Shown piece by piece: positions 25,680-37,790 of a DNA stretch of 64,000 bases. This DNA is from Phymorhynchus buccinoides (Eukaryota > Mollusca > Gastropoda > Neogastropoda > Raphitomidae): contig CM065699.1 in the NCBI GenBank assembly GCA_017654935.2, forward strand, positions 9,054,823 through 9,118,822, read 5' to 3'. The notes beneath the pieces are model-generated. The model worked only from the letters and a program-made list of their open reading frames with translations, had not been told where the DNA came from and searched no databases. Made by a program: the position numbers and the translations under genes. Each line of letters starts with the position of its first letter. Position 1 is the first letter of the stretch.

Positions 25680-26280
25680 GTTAGCGTGGTAATCATGGTT
25701 TGTAATCATGGGCCAGGGTCGCCCCACCCCACTCCACCCCCTCCTTTTTTTATGGGTTTCCGAACCCCAATAAACCCTCTGGGGTACGTTTCTGAATAAT
25801 AATGGTCTTCAAAATAATTGGTTTAAGCCGCCTCTCACTATCTAACCAAGTTGGATGAAAATGGTTGTGGCCTTTCCACAGTTTTCCTTTCTTCTGACAA
25901 ATGCACATTTTGGTCTGATGAAACCCTTCCAACCAGGTGGGAAGGAATTAATTGGCGACTGCACCATTTTACTTCCAACTCACTCAAGCAGTTGTTGGAC
26001 TTCAGCCAATGTTTTCTGATATACCTTACTTAGTGGAGACGGCACACGGCCACAAGCAGTTGAATAGAGTTCACAACTGAATTTTCTTCCAACTATAAAT
26101 GGTTGGATAGTGTGACGCGGCTTTTGGGTTGAACCGCCTTTATACTTTACGGCTTGTGGAATCTTGTTCCTCAACTTTTATTGAGTAGTATGTATCCTTG
26201 TTCAATTTTTCAAAGCAGCAATGTAGGCTAGTAGCTTGTGCGTGCGTGCGACTGCGAGTGCTGTCCACAGACGTAAAGAG
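25680..26280. other. No gene recognised
   Basis: Contains an open frame at 25851-26033 with weak, unconvincing transposase flavour (FWSDET). I could not support it as a coding region. Confidence 0.45.
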
Positions 26281-26512
26281 TGTCGCATGGAAATAGGTAG
26301 CTCATAAAAATAAGTAGCTCGCTATTATGAGAGTCTGTATTTGCGACAACCACAAATTTCACTTTTTCTGTACTTAACCATTTAACTAACCCTAACCCTA
26401 TCCCTAACCCTAGAAAAAAGTGAAATTTGTGGTTCATGCTCAATGTCGCAAATACACACTGTCATAGGTAGCGAGCTACTTATTTTTACGAGCTACCTAT
26501 TTTCATGCGACA
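26281..26512 (-). mobile_element. Foldback MITE family A, copy 2
   Basis: A 232-bp element with ends TGTCGCATGGAAATAGGTAG and CTATTTTCATGCGACA. AAGAG directly outside both ends gives a clean 5-bp target duplication. The centre is (CCCTAA)n on the plus strand (about 26389-26412), so it is inverted relative to the copy at 19028-19267. Confidence 0.87.
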
Positions 26513-26643
26513 AAGAGTACCTCGATGGTGCTATCATACTACTTGTAATGTGTCGCGCCAAAACGCTTACATTTATTAGGCTTTTTGGTCGCACGCACTA
26601 AAAGAATCGACACACACACGCGCACGCACACACGCACGCACGC

Positions 26644-26681
<38 letters not shown>

Positions 26682-27082
26682 CTACGATAGAAAGATAGAT
26701 AGGCCTAGCTGTCTCAAGTCACTCCGGTTGGCTAGCCTAGTTTTTATAGGCCTATTTTCAAGCGTGTCATGAATACACGATACACTAGGCCTAACACTGC
26801 CATCAAACACGTTTTCTACGAGTACAACCAGAGAGAACCCATGAGTCTAGTTTCACTCTAGCCAGTCATTTGGCTAGGCCTAGTAGGGGCTATGGCAGTT
26901 TTTCATTGATTGAATTAGGATTATAATGTGCCCGCCTAAAAGATAACCCGAATGAAATTGAAAAAACTGAAACAGACTGCAACGTCACTGGAACTTATAA
27001 CAAACAAACAACTACACGACGTGTGTGAAGTTGATATTATGATCTGTTTGAGATGACTTCACTTCTGCGTGTTTACTGCACA
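26513..27082. other. Upstream region of the FN3 gene
   Basis: Contains a CA tract (about 26612-26690) and several TAGGCCTA-type motifs. The 5' UTR of the gene starting at 27083 probably lies in the last 100-150 bases. No TATA box or clear core promoter is recognisable. Confidence 0.4.
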
Positions 27083-27091
27083 ATGTCACAG
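27083..27091 (+). CDS. FN3-domain gene, exon 1 (start codon, 3 codons)
   Basis: The proposed first coding exon ends in ATG TCA CAG followed by a strong donor, GTAAGA, at 27092. It encodes only M-S-Q. Splicing to the acceptor at 32115 keeps phase 0 and continues V-G-N-E-P-V-T-M-A-E, with no stop between the two ATGs. The exon extends 5' as untranslated sequence of unknown length. The alternative is that translation starts at the second Met (32137) and this exon is wholly untranslated, or belongs to another transcript. The consensus donor and matching phase favour the link. Confidence 0.5.
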
Positions 27092-27231
27092 GTAAGACAT
27101 TTCCTTTGTTTACCTGGGTTTACCTCTAGGCCCGGTTAGCGGCTGCACCTTTTAACCTAGCCTTTACCTTACCTACCTAGCAGGTATTATGCTCATAAAT
27201 CGTCTCGAGGATTGGTTATGTTTCTCTGTAC

Positions 27232-27232
27232 T

Positions 27233-27288
<56 letters not shown>

Positions 27289-27684
27289 CGCGCGCGCTCT
27301 CCCCCCTCTCTCCCCCCCCCCCCTCCTCTCTCTGTTTATAAATTCAATGTTTTCTTTTGCCAAAGGGCTGAGTGTAAAAAAGGTAGGCTATTATACTTAT
27401 CTCATTTAGCCTGTATTAACAATCTCTCTCTCCCTCTCCCTCTCCCTCTCTCCTCCCCTCTCTGTGTGTTTATTCAATGTTTTCTTTTGCCAAAGGGCTG
27501 AGTGTAAAAAGGTAGGCTATTATACTTATCTCATTTAGCCTGTATTAACAATCTCTCTCTCCCTCTCCCTCTCCCTCTCTCCTCCCCTCTCTGTGTGTTT
27601 ATTCAATGTTTTCTTTTGCCAAAGGGCTGAGTGTAAAAAGGTAGGCTATTATACTTATCTCATTTAGCCTGTATTAACAATCTT

Positions 27685-27752
<68 letters not shown>
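27232..27752. repeat. CT microsatellites and a 130-bp minisatellite in FN3 gene intron 1
   Basis: A CT tract (27234-27285) is followed by about three copies of a 129/130-bp unit with TGTTTTCTTTTGCCAAAGGG and ATTATACTTATCTCATTTAG, repeating at 27348, 27478 and 27607. A long CT tract follows (27689-27756). Confidence 0.92.
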
Positions 27753-27759
<7 letters not shown>

Positions 27760-27853
27760 GATTCTTTTTCTGTGGTCACCCCCTAAAGTGTGTACAATTA
27801 GTAAATTACTTCTTTCAAGAAATTGGTCACCATCACAGAAGAAGAAGAACAAA
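27752..27853 (+). mobile_element. Dispersed repeat R2, 3' module only
   Basis: TGTGGTCACCCCCTAAAGTG ... TTGGTCACCATCACAGAAGA with a GAA tail. Same module as the 3' ends of 3080-3600 and 49205-49645. Confidence 0.72.
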
Positions 27854-27890
27854 AAAAATTTCTCTCCCCCCCCCCCCCCCCACTCACTCT

Positions 27891-27973
27891 CCGAGTTACG
27901 CTGACCTTTCTAAATTAACGCTCTTATTTCAACTAAGTGAAATTCAAGGTCGTCGGCACGCGGCAAATGCCCT
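27891..27973. mobile_element. Fragment of the AGGGCATTTG MITE family
   Basis: Shares CCGAGTTACGCTGACCTTTC, GTGAAATTCAAGGT and the end CAAATGCCCT with 42671-42817. The left terminus is missing. Confidence 0.65.
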
Positions 27974-29970
27974 ATTTGAAAGTTATTGTTGTTTGTAGTA
28001 AAACACTCGGCAGCTAAAAAATGTCATCATTTGTTTTTGTCTGGTGATAATAATTCTGCCAATTATCAAAAACAAAATGAAGTCAATATGTGGAGGGCAA
28101 AAGGCTATGAAAAAGCCTACAGAGCCTTATTTCATATCATATCATTCATATCAATTCAGAATCAGAAACTGATCGATGGATCCTATGCAGGGGTAACTTT
28201 ATTTGTCAAGGTGGTGGTGTGTGTGTGGAGGGGGGGGGCAGTGGTTCGGTTGAGGAGTCGGGGTGGGTGGGTGGGGGCTTTTGGGGGGGGGGGGGGTAAA
28301 GCCCTCAGAAGCTGGTGATCATTTGAATGTAAAAGATGCATGGGTGCCACTTTTCCTGGTACATGTATACAAGGATTTCTTGTTTTTGAATTTTACCAGA
28401 GAAGGAAGTTCCTTTAAAAAACTTTTTTTTGTCAAACAAGATCTTTGTGTGTCTACATACTGTATTTTTCAAACACTGAAATAAGCATTTGTATAAATTG
28501 TGAAAAAAGCAAACTAAAATACCTTCATAAATCAATTTTTGCTTCAGCTGCAGGGGGACATTACCCCTGGACCCCGGCCTTTCACAGTTTCAGGGTTTTT
28601 TTTTCATTTTGTGTAGTTGCACCCTTGAAGATGCAATGAAGTCCTTTCCTGAGAGAATAGGCTAAAACTGTGGTATGGAATTGTGTGAGGTACATGTATG
28701 TACAGCATGAAATCAAAGGTGTCTGTGTGCTAGTCATAGGTTTTCCACCTCTGTTTCTTTCTTTTTTTCTTATTTTTATAGGAGAGGGGGTTAGTGGGAG
28801 GGTGGGTGGGTGGGATCAGGAAACGTGGGGGGGGGGGGGGGGGGGTCAGGAACCCCTAAGACACCCCCTCTCCAATCTGCCTCTGCCATGGACAGGTATA
28901 TATATATAATATATTATCAACTCTGGGGAGTAAATTACAACAAGCCCCTACCATTTTTCCAATGTCTCTGAACTAATGCACATATTCACTTCAAATATGG
29001 TATTGTACTTGTAGTATATTACCCGAAGCTGACAGGGTCCTGTGATGTAAGTATCTATAACCAAGTAGCGTCACTGATTGCGGCAACAACATCCAGTCCT
29101 CTGCCTTTTTATCCCCCGCCTGCACAACATCTCATGAACTGGTGCACAGAATCACTTAAGATTGAGTAAGGTGGTGTACATTTACTCATTACCTAAGGCT
29201 AAAGCTAATGTGTAGTTTAGTCTCAAATGAGGGGGCCTTTGCACTGGCTATAGTGCTGCAGCCATAGGGATGGGTTGGCCTTTGGGGACCTTCCCCAAAG
29301 GCCAAAGCCAGCTGTCCTCAAATCCCCTTGGCCAAGAGAGTGTGGATGTACCCTGGGCAAGGAGAGTTATTAGTGAGGAGTGCCTGCAGCAGGAAAGGGG
29401 GAGATAAAGGGTGTAGTAGTGGTGGTAAGTGAAGGGGCGAGGCTGGTGGACAAATCAGGAGGGAAGGAAGTTGAAGGAATCGAGCAAAGTGCAAAGAATG
29501 GCAGCGCTAGTGTCATTTCACCGACTATAAAAGTATAAGTTACACTCCCTAATTTTTACTTAATATCTTCTAGGTTTTTAAACTGTATATATAGCTTGCA
29601 TACAGGCAAATGCCTGTCAAAGATTTTAATAATAAAGCTCTTCCCGAGCACAAACACGGATTTTTAGAAAATAGCTCAGTTGAGCAATAAACGCATGAAT
29701 TTTAACTGTAGCCCTGGTTTTTTTTAATCAGACCTCCTCCAATCTGCCAGACTTAAAGCAAACAGCTAAATATCTTTTACAATCAAAATATTTTATCACA
29801 AACATAAAATTTTATACTCTAAACTTGTGCGCAATTAAAAACTTCTAAAAAAACAACCTCTTAAAAACAAATAAATTATCCTAAAAATCTTCAAAAAAAC
29901 CTCATAAACTTTAAAAACAAAAAAACAAACAAAAAAACTATATCTTATTAAACAAAAATCCACTTTTTTT
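27974..29970. other. No gene recognised (FN3 gene intron 1)
   Basis: Unique-looking intronic sequence with G runs at about 28283 and 28828. A perfect 12-bp-stem hairpin GGCCTTTGGGGA/TCCCCAAAGGCC with a 3-base loop lies at 29277-29303. No exon is supported. Confidence 0.6.
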
Positions 29971-30060
29971 CAGGATCTTTATAATTTTAAATGCCCCAAA
30001 TAGTCTTTTGACTCAGAAGGCGTAAAATCTCTATTTTTTTCTCTCTCTCTCTCCTAATTT
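29970..30060. repeat. Short segment shared with 12445-12515
   Basis: CAGAAGGCGTAAAATCTCTA followed by T and CT runs is common to both sites. Probably the end of a dispersed element of unknown class. Confidence 0.5.
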
Positions 30061-30658
30061 TTACACAAAATTTTGATTTTTTTTTTTCCGCTACAGTTTC
30101 TTACTATATTGTTGTTGTTCTTCTTCTTTCTTCTTCCAATATAGTTGTCAAGGTCAGTTCTGACCATTATTGCAACTGAAGAGGTCGAAGAGAGAGAAAA
30201 ACAAAAGAAAAGAAAAAGAGAAAAAAAGGAGAGAGAGTTGTTAGTCATAAGGTGCTGAGATCTTAGTGTGGGAAGCAAAGTATTAGCTTGTACTTGTAGA
30301 CTGCAAAAAATGGAAATTGGTTTTATGTTAGAAGTGTGTGTACATGCGTGTGTGCGTGTGTGGGCATGCACAAAACAAGTGCACAAAAAAGTGGTGTTTT
30401 CTATTAAACTTGGTATGACTTGGTGCTAATTTGCTTGAAGTAATCACTGAGTAGGCCTAAGCGGTTTTGCATAACAGTCATCAGTAGCTAACTAACTGAC
30501 GGTGTGACAGGTGACTTTGGGAATACAGTACAGTAACACTATACCTATGTGTGTACAAGACTAGGTGTGCCTAAGAATAGTAAGATTGATTACTGTTTTT
30601 CGCTTGTGTTTAACTGTATACATGTGTGTCTGCTTTACCTGGGATTTTGATTTTGTGA

Positions 30659-30660
<2 letters not shown>
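30061..30660. other. No gene recognised (FN3 gene intron 1)
   Basis: No repeats or exons recognised beyond short TG runs. Confidence 0.55.
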
Positions 30661-30935
<275 letters not shown>

Positions 30936-31319
30936 CCTACCCCACACACACATTTCTTCCTTTTTTTTAAAAACCTCCCTTGTTTTCTCCCCCCACCCCA
31001 CCCATACCTCTACGCTCAACAAAACTTCCGATAGTTCTGGAAAATCCTAGTGGAGGGATTTCTTGGCTAGCTATACAGCTCCCTTAACCAAAGGCGGAAT
31101 ACCCCCCCTGAATAATCTTGTCCGCCCCTGTATATTTAATATACAGTATTCTTACATCTATACTGCATAATATGCAAACAAAATATGTTCTCACGTCACA
31201 CACTTGACACTGCAAAGGCTATGTTGACAAAAAGAAAGTGGTGGTTTAAGTGTGTCTGCCCTGTATGATAAGAAGTCTGGCTGACATTGTGGATTGCATA
31301 GTTTCATGGAAGACAAGGC

Positions 31320-31359
31320 ATGTGTGTGTTTGTGTGTGTGTGTGTGTGTGTTTGTGTGT

Positions 31360-31401
<42 letters not shown>

Positions 31402-31573
31402 GTTTGTGGGTTTTTGTGTGTGTGTGTGTGTGTGTGTGCGTGCACTTTTGTTTTCAGAACTGTTAGGATGTTGTAGGCAATTATGGTAAAAACAAATTCT
31501 AAAACTGTTGTGTACAGAAGCACAAATGAGAACAGATGTGAACAGAGGTACATTGTCATGGACAAACACACAC

Positions 31574-31665
<92 letters not shown>
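31320..31665. repeat. (TG)n and (AC)n microsatellite pair
   Basis: An interrupted TG tract (31320-31440) and a pure AC tract (31580-31664) lie 140 bp apart and are complementary to each other. The spurious minus-strand frames here are microsatellite translations. Confidence 0.95.
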
Positions 31666-31667
<2 letters not shown>

Positions 31668-31875
31668 AACAGGCATACACATGAATGTGATTGGCAAACA
31701 GACACAGATACGGACACAGAAACATACCAAAAACAATGGAAGGGAAAGAGCTGGAACCTGGCAGGCTAAAATGGTTCTGAGCGCCCACCTTCCCTTCCTC
31801 GCCCATGCATGCAAATGCGGACTGTTTTTTAAAATGTACCCCACTCCATTCCCTAAGTGATGCCGATCGAGAATA

Positions 31876-32055
31876 CAGTGGAACCTCCCTTATAAGACCT
31901 TCAGAAATCATCCAAATTGAGGTCTTATAGTTATATGGGAGGGGTCTTATAAGGGAGGTGATTTTAATACTTACAAAGAAGGGCAATGTCTCAGAGAAGT
32001 AGGTCTTATATGGGAGGGAGTCTTATAATGGGAGGTCTTATAAGGGAGGTTCCAC
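31876..32055 (-). mobile_element. CAGTGGAACC MITE, copy 1 (intron 1)
   Basis: Ends CAGTGGAACCTCCCTTATAA and TTATAAGGGAGGTTCCACT, with TA before the left end. The right end has lost its terminal G. It is the reverse complement of the copy at 34680-34839 and ends only 60 bp before the exon 2 splice acceptor. pogo/Tc1-mariner type ends; no coding capacity. Confidence 0.82.
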
Positions 32056-32115
32056 TATTTTTAACTATGTGAACATTGATGATAGATTAATGTAGCCTTT
32101 TATTATCTGCTTCAG

Positions 32116-32448
32116 GTCGGAAATGAACCCGTCACTATGGCCGAACTAGGAGAAACCCCGTCATCTTCAGAAGCAGCTGCAACAGCAGTTATAGATTCGA
32201 ACCACGAATCTCTGGAAGAATCGGAAAGCATTCGCCGCATCAAAGAGGAATGGACACGACTGCAAGTCGAGGCCGATGGCTTGCAATCCCAGCTGCTCAA
32301 AGACCTGGGCGAGATACGCGGCGAAGGCTCCTCCTCGAGGTCGTCAAAGGAAGGGTCAAGGTCGATGGGTCAAGATGTCGCTGCAGGGTCAAGGTCGAAA
32401 GGTCGGGAGAGCGTCCCGGGGCTTGTTGGGCAGATGCAGTGGCAGCAG
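32116..32448 (+). CDS. FN3-domain gene, exon 2
   Basis: Acceptor CTGCTTCAG ends at 32115; donor CAG|GTGATT at 32449. The exon is 333 bp, phase 0 at both ends, and encodes VGNEPVT then MAELGETPSSSEAA. This is followed by an acidic, Ser/Ala-rich stretch and a short charged helix-like block (SIRRIKEEWTRLQVEADG, SQLLKDLGEI) that could form a coiled coil. A Ser/Arg/Gly-rich linker (GEGSSSRSSKEGSRS) precedes the end at GQMQWQQ. Codon use is GC-rich compared with the flanking introns, as expected for coding sequence. I do not recognise the family from this exon. It is flanked by inverted copies of one MITE family. Confidence 0.72.
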
Positions 32449-32923
32449 GTGATTGATTAAGAAGAATGTTTAATTTTGAATAGTATAGTAATGATGAAAA
32501 TTGTACTGAAACTGATGAAGATGATGGTGGTGGTGATGATGATGATGGTGGTGATGATGATGAATCAGATGATGGTGGTGATGATGGTGGTGATTAGAGG
32601 TGGGGGGAAAACCGGTTTGAACCGAAAAACCGGTCCTGAAATTCCGCGGTTCGAAAAACCGGTTCGAGTTGCTGTGAACCGTTTTTTTAACTGCAAACTG
32701 AAAGTAATTTTTTCTTAGAATAACGCATTCTTTTCGAAGAACAACACTGAATCTCAGCGCATATTTGGTGTTTGTAAACCAAGAGTAGCTGTTTCTAGTT
32801 GTCTGGTGTTGTAAGGAGCAAGTATGGCCAATGATTAGGCCTACACTACAGTAACGAACATTTGGAGGCATTTTCTTCTGAAATTGTTTTCGAAAGAGTG
32901 ATGAAGTGATTGTAGAAAGTATT

Positions 32924-33001
32924 GCTTTGTGCTTGCAATGTGGCAGTGCGATCTATCGGGGTAGTGGAACAACAAACATGACTAATCACCAAGAGAACTG
33001 A
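32924..33001 (+). pseudogene. BED zinc-finger remnant of a hAT transposase
   Basis: The frame reads ALCLQCGSAIYRGSGTTNM then TNHQEN and a stop. C-x2-C followed by G-x-TTN-M-xx-H is the BED-finger signature of hAT transposases. It stops before the last zinc ligand would be expected, and no DDE or hAT dimerisation segment follows. Confidence 0.62.
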
Positions 33002-33104
33002 TAATGGAACAACAATAAAACAATGTCTTTTTAAGTTTATTTAATTGCATTTCTATAAATTCTTATGCTAAGAAGATGAGCAATTATGTTCGAAAAGATT
33101 TTGA

Positions 33105-33537
<433 letters not shown>

Positions 33538-33803
33538 CCCATCCCCCGTCTCACTCTATGTACTGACCTTTTAAATCCAAACGATGTACGGTTTTGTCTA
33601 AAAGTTGATTTGTTTTGCGGGTTTCTTTTTGGAGGAGGGGGAGGGGTGTTCATTGTTATAACTGGGATTGGGAGTAGCTTCATAAGCTGCTTAATGTACG
33701 TTCAGTAGTTATTGTTCGATTAAAATGAATGCGCTTACTGAAGATATTGTCTAAAAGTAGAATATGTCATTACTGTTGTAAGAGAGAGAGAGAGATCCGG
33801 TAG

Positions 33804-33854
<51 letters not shown>

Positions 33855-34679
33855 AACGAAATCTTATTTAACCAGGGAACATGAGATAAGCAATAACAGC
33901 TTTTCTCCACCCAGCCCTGGGACAGAGAGAGAGAGAGAGAGAATGTGTGTGTGCGTGCAAGTGCATGTGAAAGCGCGCGTGTGTGCGGTTGTACGCGTGT
34001 GATTGTGTGTGTGTGTGCGCACGCTCTTGTGTGATATTTTTTCTTTCGATTGTGAAAGATTTTCTCTTCTCATTTTGTTTATCTCTTGGTTTAAACAAGT
34101 GTTTTATTTACACACTTTTGCAGCAACAAAGTATTGACAAGAGTACAACAAGCCGAGGCTTATAAAAGTACTCCACACAGAGTGTATCTGTTCAGGTACA
34201 TCATTAAGATTATTATACTTTTGTATTCCTCCTCCCGCTACATATCTGATTATTCTCAAAGCTAGTTCATTGCGTTGTGAATGTGCCACCATCCTTCACA
34301 CTCCAACCGCCATATCACGTTTTGTTTTTGCTTTGGTTTAATTATTTTCCCTATGATTATTATATTTTTCAACTACACCCCTACCCTCACCTTCCTTTGA
34401 CACGGGCAGATGGCCCCGTCATTAAAATGTTTTAGTATTTAGTTGAGTGTGTGTGTATGTGTGCGCACGCGTGTGTGAATATTCTGACAAATAAATATGT
34501 TTGCATAGGTGAAACTACTGATGTGACAACTGGTTAAGAAAACCGGTTTGAAAGACCGGTTCGGAGAGGAAAAAATGGTTAAAAACCGGTTTGAAAATTT
34601 GAACCGGTTCTCAACTCTAGTGGTGATGATGATGATGATGATGATGATGATTTGAATAATAAGGATATTAATGCTACTA

Positions 34680-34839
34680 CAGTGGAACCTCCCTTATAAG
34701 ACCTCCGATGATAAGACTCCCTCCCACATAAGACCTACTTCTCTGAGACATTGCCCTTCTTTGTAAGTATTAAAATTACCTCCCTTATAAGACCTCATTT
34801 TGGATGATTTTTGAAGGTCTTATAAGGGAGGTTCCACTG
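34680..34839 (+). mobile_element. CAGTGGAACC MITE, copy 2 (intron 2)
   Basis: A 160-bp element with perfect-looking ends CAGTGGAACCTCCCTTATAA / TTATAAGGGAGGTTCCACTG and TA on both sides. It is inverted relative to 31876-32055, sharing GACATTGCCCTTCTTTGTAA. It lies 167 bp upstream of exon 3. Confidence 0.88.
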
Positions 34840-35006
34840 TACTGCTACTGCTGCTGCTGCTTCTATTACTACCTGTATTATATTATTACCGGTTTCTTTC
34901 CTCTACCAATGCTGTGTTTTGTGCCTTGTGAAATCGAAGGTGACTAAAATTCCACTAAATTGCTAAACGAAACTAATAACCAAACTTCTTTTGATTTTTT
35001 TTTCAG

Positions 35007-35162
35007 GTTTATGAAGAAGATTCAATGCATGAAACTTTTGAAAAGTCACCACAGTTTGTTTTTCACGATTCCTTGGAGAGTTCCAGAAACAAAAATCAGT
35101 TTCCAATCCATGGCAACCCATTATCAGAAAGAAATGTGCCCTTTTTGAAGTGCATACAAACA
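35007..35162 (+). CDS. FN3-domain gene, exon 3
   Basis: A strong acceptor (T-rich tract, TTTCAG ending at 35006) and a donor ACA|GTTAAG at 35163 bound a 156-bp, phase 0/0 exon of 52 codons. It starts VYEEDSMHETFEKSPQFVF and ends NVPFLKCIQT. The segment is acidic at the start and otherwise of mixed composition; no known domain is recognised. Length divisible by three and phase agreement with exon 2 support it. If unspliced, the frame stops eight codons after the donor. Confidence 0.65.
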
Positions 35163-35226
35163 GTTAAGAAAATTTCAATTGTCTGAATAATATCCGTTTC
35201 CCAGAAATTGCTGTTATCTTTGCCCT

Positions 35227-36990
35227 AACCATTTAAATTCTTCTTCTTCTGTGTTCCCAAGCCATGCTCATATCTTCAGATCAGTCCTAAGGGCGAAGTC
35301 TGCTGTCTTCCTCAGCGTTTCGGTAGGTCCCCACAGCTTCTCTTGAAGCGCCATGCCCTCCGGCCAGGATTGACAACGGATGTCACGGTATGCTGGGCAA
35401 TCTTGAAGGATGTGCTCCGGAGTCTGTATTCCAGTTGCCACAGGGGCACTCAGTGGTGTGAGACAGGTTGATCCTGTGGAGGTGTGACAGGAGTTGGCAA
35501 TGTCCTGTTCTCAATCTGAACAGTATCACCTGCTGGTGGTGACGACAGAGACCTTGGAGACCTCTGTTATTTGCGATCCTGAGTCGATTCTTTCCATGCT
35601 TCGTGGAACATGGTGTGCAGCATGGTCTTTACTTCCTTGTAAGACAGAGGGTGATCTGGATGATCTAGCTGGCTCAGGCTGCCTTGCTTCGACAGTCTGT
35701 CTGCCTGTTCATTGTCAGCTATGTCACAGTGAGATGGTAACCACTGCAGTACCAAGTATGTTTGTTGCTTCAAACAGCTGAGTTCATCTATGACATCCTG
35801 TAGAAGTCGTCCCTGTTCTCCCTGTTTCAGGCTCTGTAACAGTGAGATGGTAACCACTGCAGTTCCAAGTATGTCTGTTGCTTCAAACAGCTGAGATCAT
35901 CTATGATATCCTGTAGAAGTCGTCCCTGTTCTCCCTGTTTCAGGCTCTGTAACAGTGAGATGGTAACCACTGCAGTTCCAAGTATGTCTGTTGCTTCAAA
36001 CAGCTGAGATCATCTATGATATCCTGTAGAAGTCGTCCCTGTTCTCCCTGTTTCAGGCTCTGTAACAGTGAGATGGTAACCACTGCAGTTCCAAGTATGT
36101 CTGTTGCTTCAAACAGCTGAGATCATCTATGATATCCTGTAGAAGTCGTCCCTGTTCTCCCTGTTTCAGGCTCTGTAACAGTGAGATGGTAACCACTGCA
36201 GTTCCAAGTATGTCTGTTGCTTCAAACAGCTGAGATCATCTATGATATCCTGTAGAAGTCGTCCCTGTTCTCCCTGTTTCAGGCTCTGTAACAGTGAGAT
36301 GGTAACCACTGCAGTACCAAGTATGTTTGTTGCTTCAAACAGCTGAGTTCATCTATGACATCCTGTAGAAGTCGTCCCTGTTCTCCCTGTTTCAGGCTCT
36401 GTAACAGTGAGATGGTAACCACTGCAGTTCCAAGTATGTCTGTTGCTTCAAACAGCTGAGATCATCTATGATATCCTGTAGAAGTCGTCCCTGTTCTCCC
36501 TGTTTCAGGCTCTGTAACAGTGAGATGGTAACCACTGCAGTTCCAAGTATGTCTGTTGCTTCAAACAGCTGAGATCATCTATGATATCCTGTAGAAGTCG
36601 TCCCTGTTCTCCCTGTTTCAGGCTCTGTAACAGTGAGATGGTAACCACTGCAGTACCAAGTATGTTTGTTGCTTCAAACAGCTGAGTTCATCTATGACAT
36701 CCTGTAGAAGTCGTCCCTGTTCTCCCTGTTTCAGGCTCTGTAACAGTGAGATGGTAACCACTGCAGTACCAAGTATGTTTGTTGCTTCAAACAGCTGAGT
36801 TCATCTATGACATCCTGTAGAAGTCGTCCCTGTTCTCCATGTTTCCGGGTCTGTAACAGAGACTTGCAGTCTGTGAGGAAGACTGTGTGGGAAGAGTGGA
36901 CTTCTTGGCAGGTTCAGAATCTTCGCTGCTTCGAGCATGGCACAGGCCTCTGTTCGGAAGCAGGTGGACAGCTTTCCCTTTTAAATTCAT
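35227..36990 (-). pseudogene. Jockey-type LINE remnant with RNase H domain, expanded internally
   Basis: On the minus strand the RNase H C-terminal signature VLQWLPSHCDIADNEQADRL is clear at about 35690-35750. It is followed by a C-terminal tail of the type QTPEHILQDCP (about 35380-35420) that is typical of Jockey-clade elements. The N-terminal RNase H part continues at 36805-36990 (reading toward ACAMLEAAKILNLP in one frame). Between them lies the 113-bp tandem array. Frameshifts and the array make it dead. It lies in intron 3 of the FN3 gene in antisense orientation. Confidence 0.8.
35727..36850. repeat. 113-bp tandem array derived from LINE RNase H
   Basis: About ten copies of a 113-bp unit (CAGTGAGATGGTAACCACTG at 35727, 35840, 35953, 36066 and onward). 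The unit matches the RNase H coding segment of the surrounding LINE on the minus strand. Two subtypes alternate (GTACCAAGTATGTTTG and GTTCCAAGTATGTCTG). The length is not a multiple of three, so the domain was not preserved as protein. Confidence 0.93.
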
Positions 36991-37107
36991 TTAATTTCAA
37001 GACTGTACTATATATCCTGACTTTTTTAGCCCACATTATGAATACAGATTTTGTCTGGATAACGATAAACATTGAAACTGCGAATTGATAAAGACTAAAT
37101 TATGCAG

Positions 37108-37226
37108 ACTGGTTTGCACCGACAGGTGAGGACGCTGCCTCGGTCCTGCATGCCCTCACTGGAGGCCATGAGAGATTGCCCCTCCACCTTCCCCTCCATC
37201 AACGCTCGCTCCAGTCTACGCAAAAA
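37108..37226 (+). CDS. FN3-domain gene, exon 4 (proposed)
   Basis: 119 bp, phase 0 at the 5' end and phase 2 at the 3' end, encoding TGLHRQVRTLPRSCMPSLEA then MRDCPSTFPSINARSSLRK. This is exactly the phase needed to link exon 3 to exon 5: the final AA plus the first T of exon 5 gives Asn. The donor is AAAAA|GTCAGA and the acceptor is TTATGCAG. The acceptor has a poor pyrimidine tract; CCGACAG at 37125 is an in-frame alternative. Decayed copies of its 3' half follow in the intron. Less certain than exons 2, 3 and 5. Confidence 0.5.
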
Positions 37227-37239
37227 GTCAGAGCTTGGT

Positions 37240-37276
<37 letters not shown>

Positions 37277-37620
37277 ATGATCCCCCCTCCTCCTTTAACA
37301 CTCGCTCCAGTTTATGCAAAAAGTGAGAGCTTGGTTATATATGTGTGTGGTGTGTGTCCCCCCCCCCCCCCCCCCCCCCCATTTCCATCCATCAATGCTC
37401 GCTACAGTCTACGCAAACAATCAGTGATTGATTAGGCCTATTGTATGTTTATGCATGTGTGTGTGTGTGATCCCCCCTCTGCCTTCCCCTCCATCAATGC
37501 TTGCTCCAGTCTACGCAAAAAGTCAGTGATTGATTATGTGCATGTGTGTGTGTGTGTGTGCATGTGTGTGTGTTTCCCCTCTCCACCATTTTCGCTCAGC
37601 CTACGTAAAAAGTCAGTACT
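37180..37620. repeat. Decayed tandem duplicates of the exon 4 end
   Basis: CCCTCCATCAACGCTCGCTC plus CAGTCTACGCAAAAAGTCAG recurs at about 37180, 37285, 37380, 37485 and (partial) 37590. The copies are separated by TG microsatellites and C-rich tracts. The first copy is the proposed exon; later copies lose parts of the motif. Confidence 0.8.
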
Positions 37621-37643
37621 TTTTTGTGTATCAAATTTGTGTA

Positions 37644-37790
37644 CCGTATCTTTCGGAATGAAAGGCGATACTTTTTCTCCCAGACTGAGACCCCTACGCC
37701 TTATGATTGGACTAATGATTTAGTAAGAAAATATATTAACAAAATCTGAATTTTGTGTAAAATTTGGGGAGTGCGTTAATAGGGTACTCC
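37644..37790. mobile_element. CCGTA...ACTATAAGGCG-type MITE, degraded copy
   Basis: Matches 48677-48847 internally (CAGACTGAGACCCCT, CAAAATCTGAATTTTG, TTTGGGGAGTGCG), but both termini are diverged (TACCGTATCTTTCGGAATG at the left). Confidence 0.7.

Noticed and set aside
25851..26033. Possible Tc1-type transposase fragment
   Set aside because: Only a short FWSDET-like match. No neighbouring blocks or inverted ends were found.
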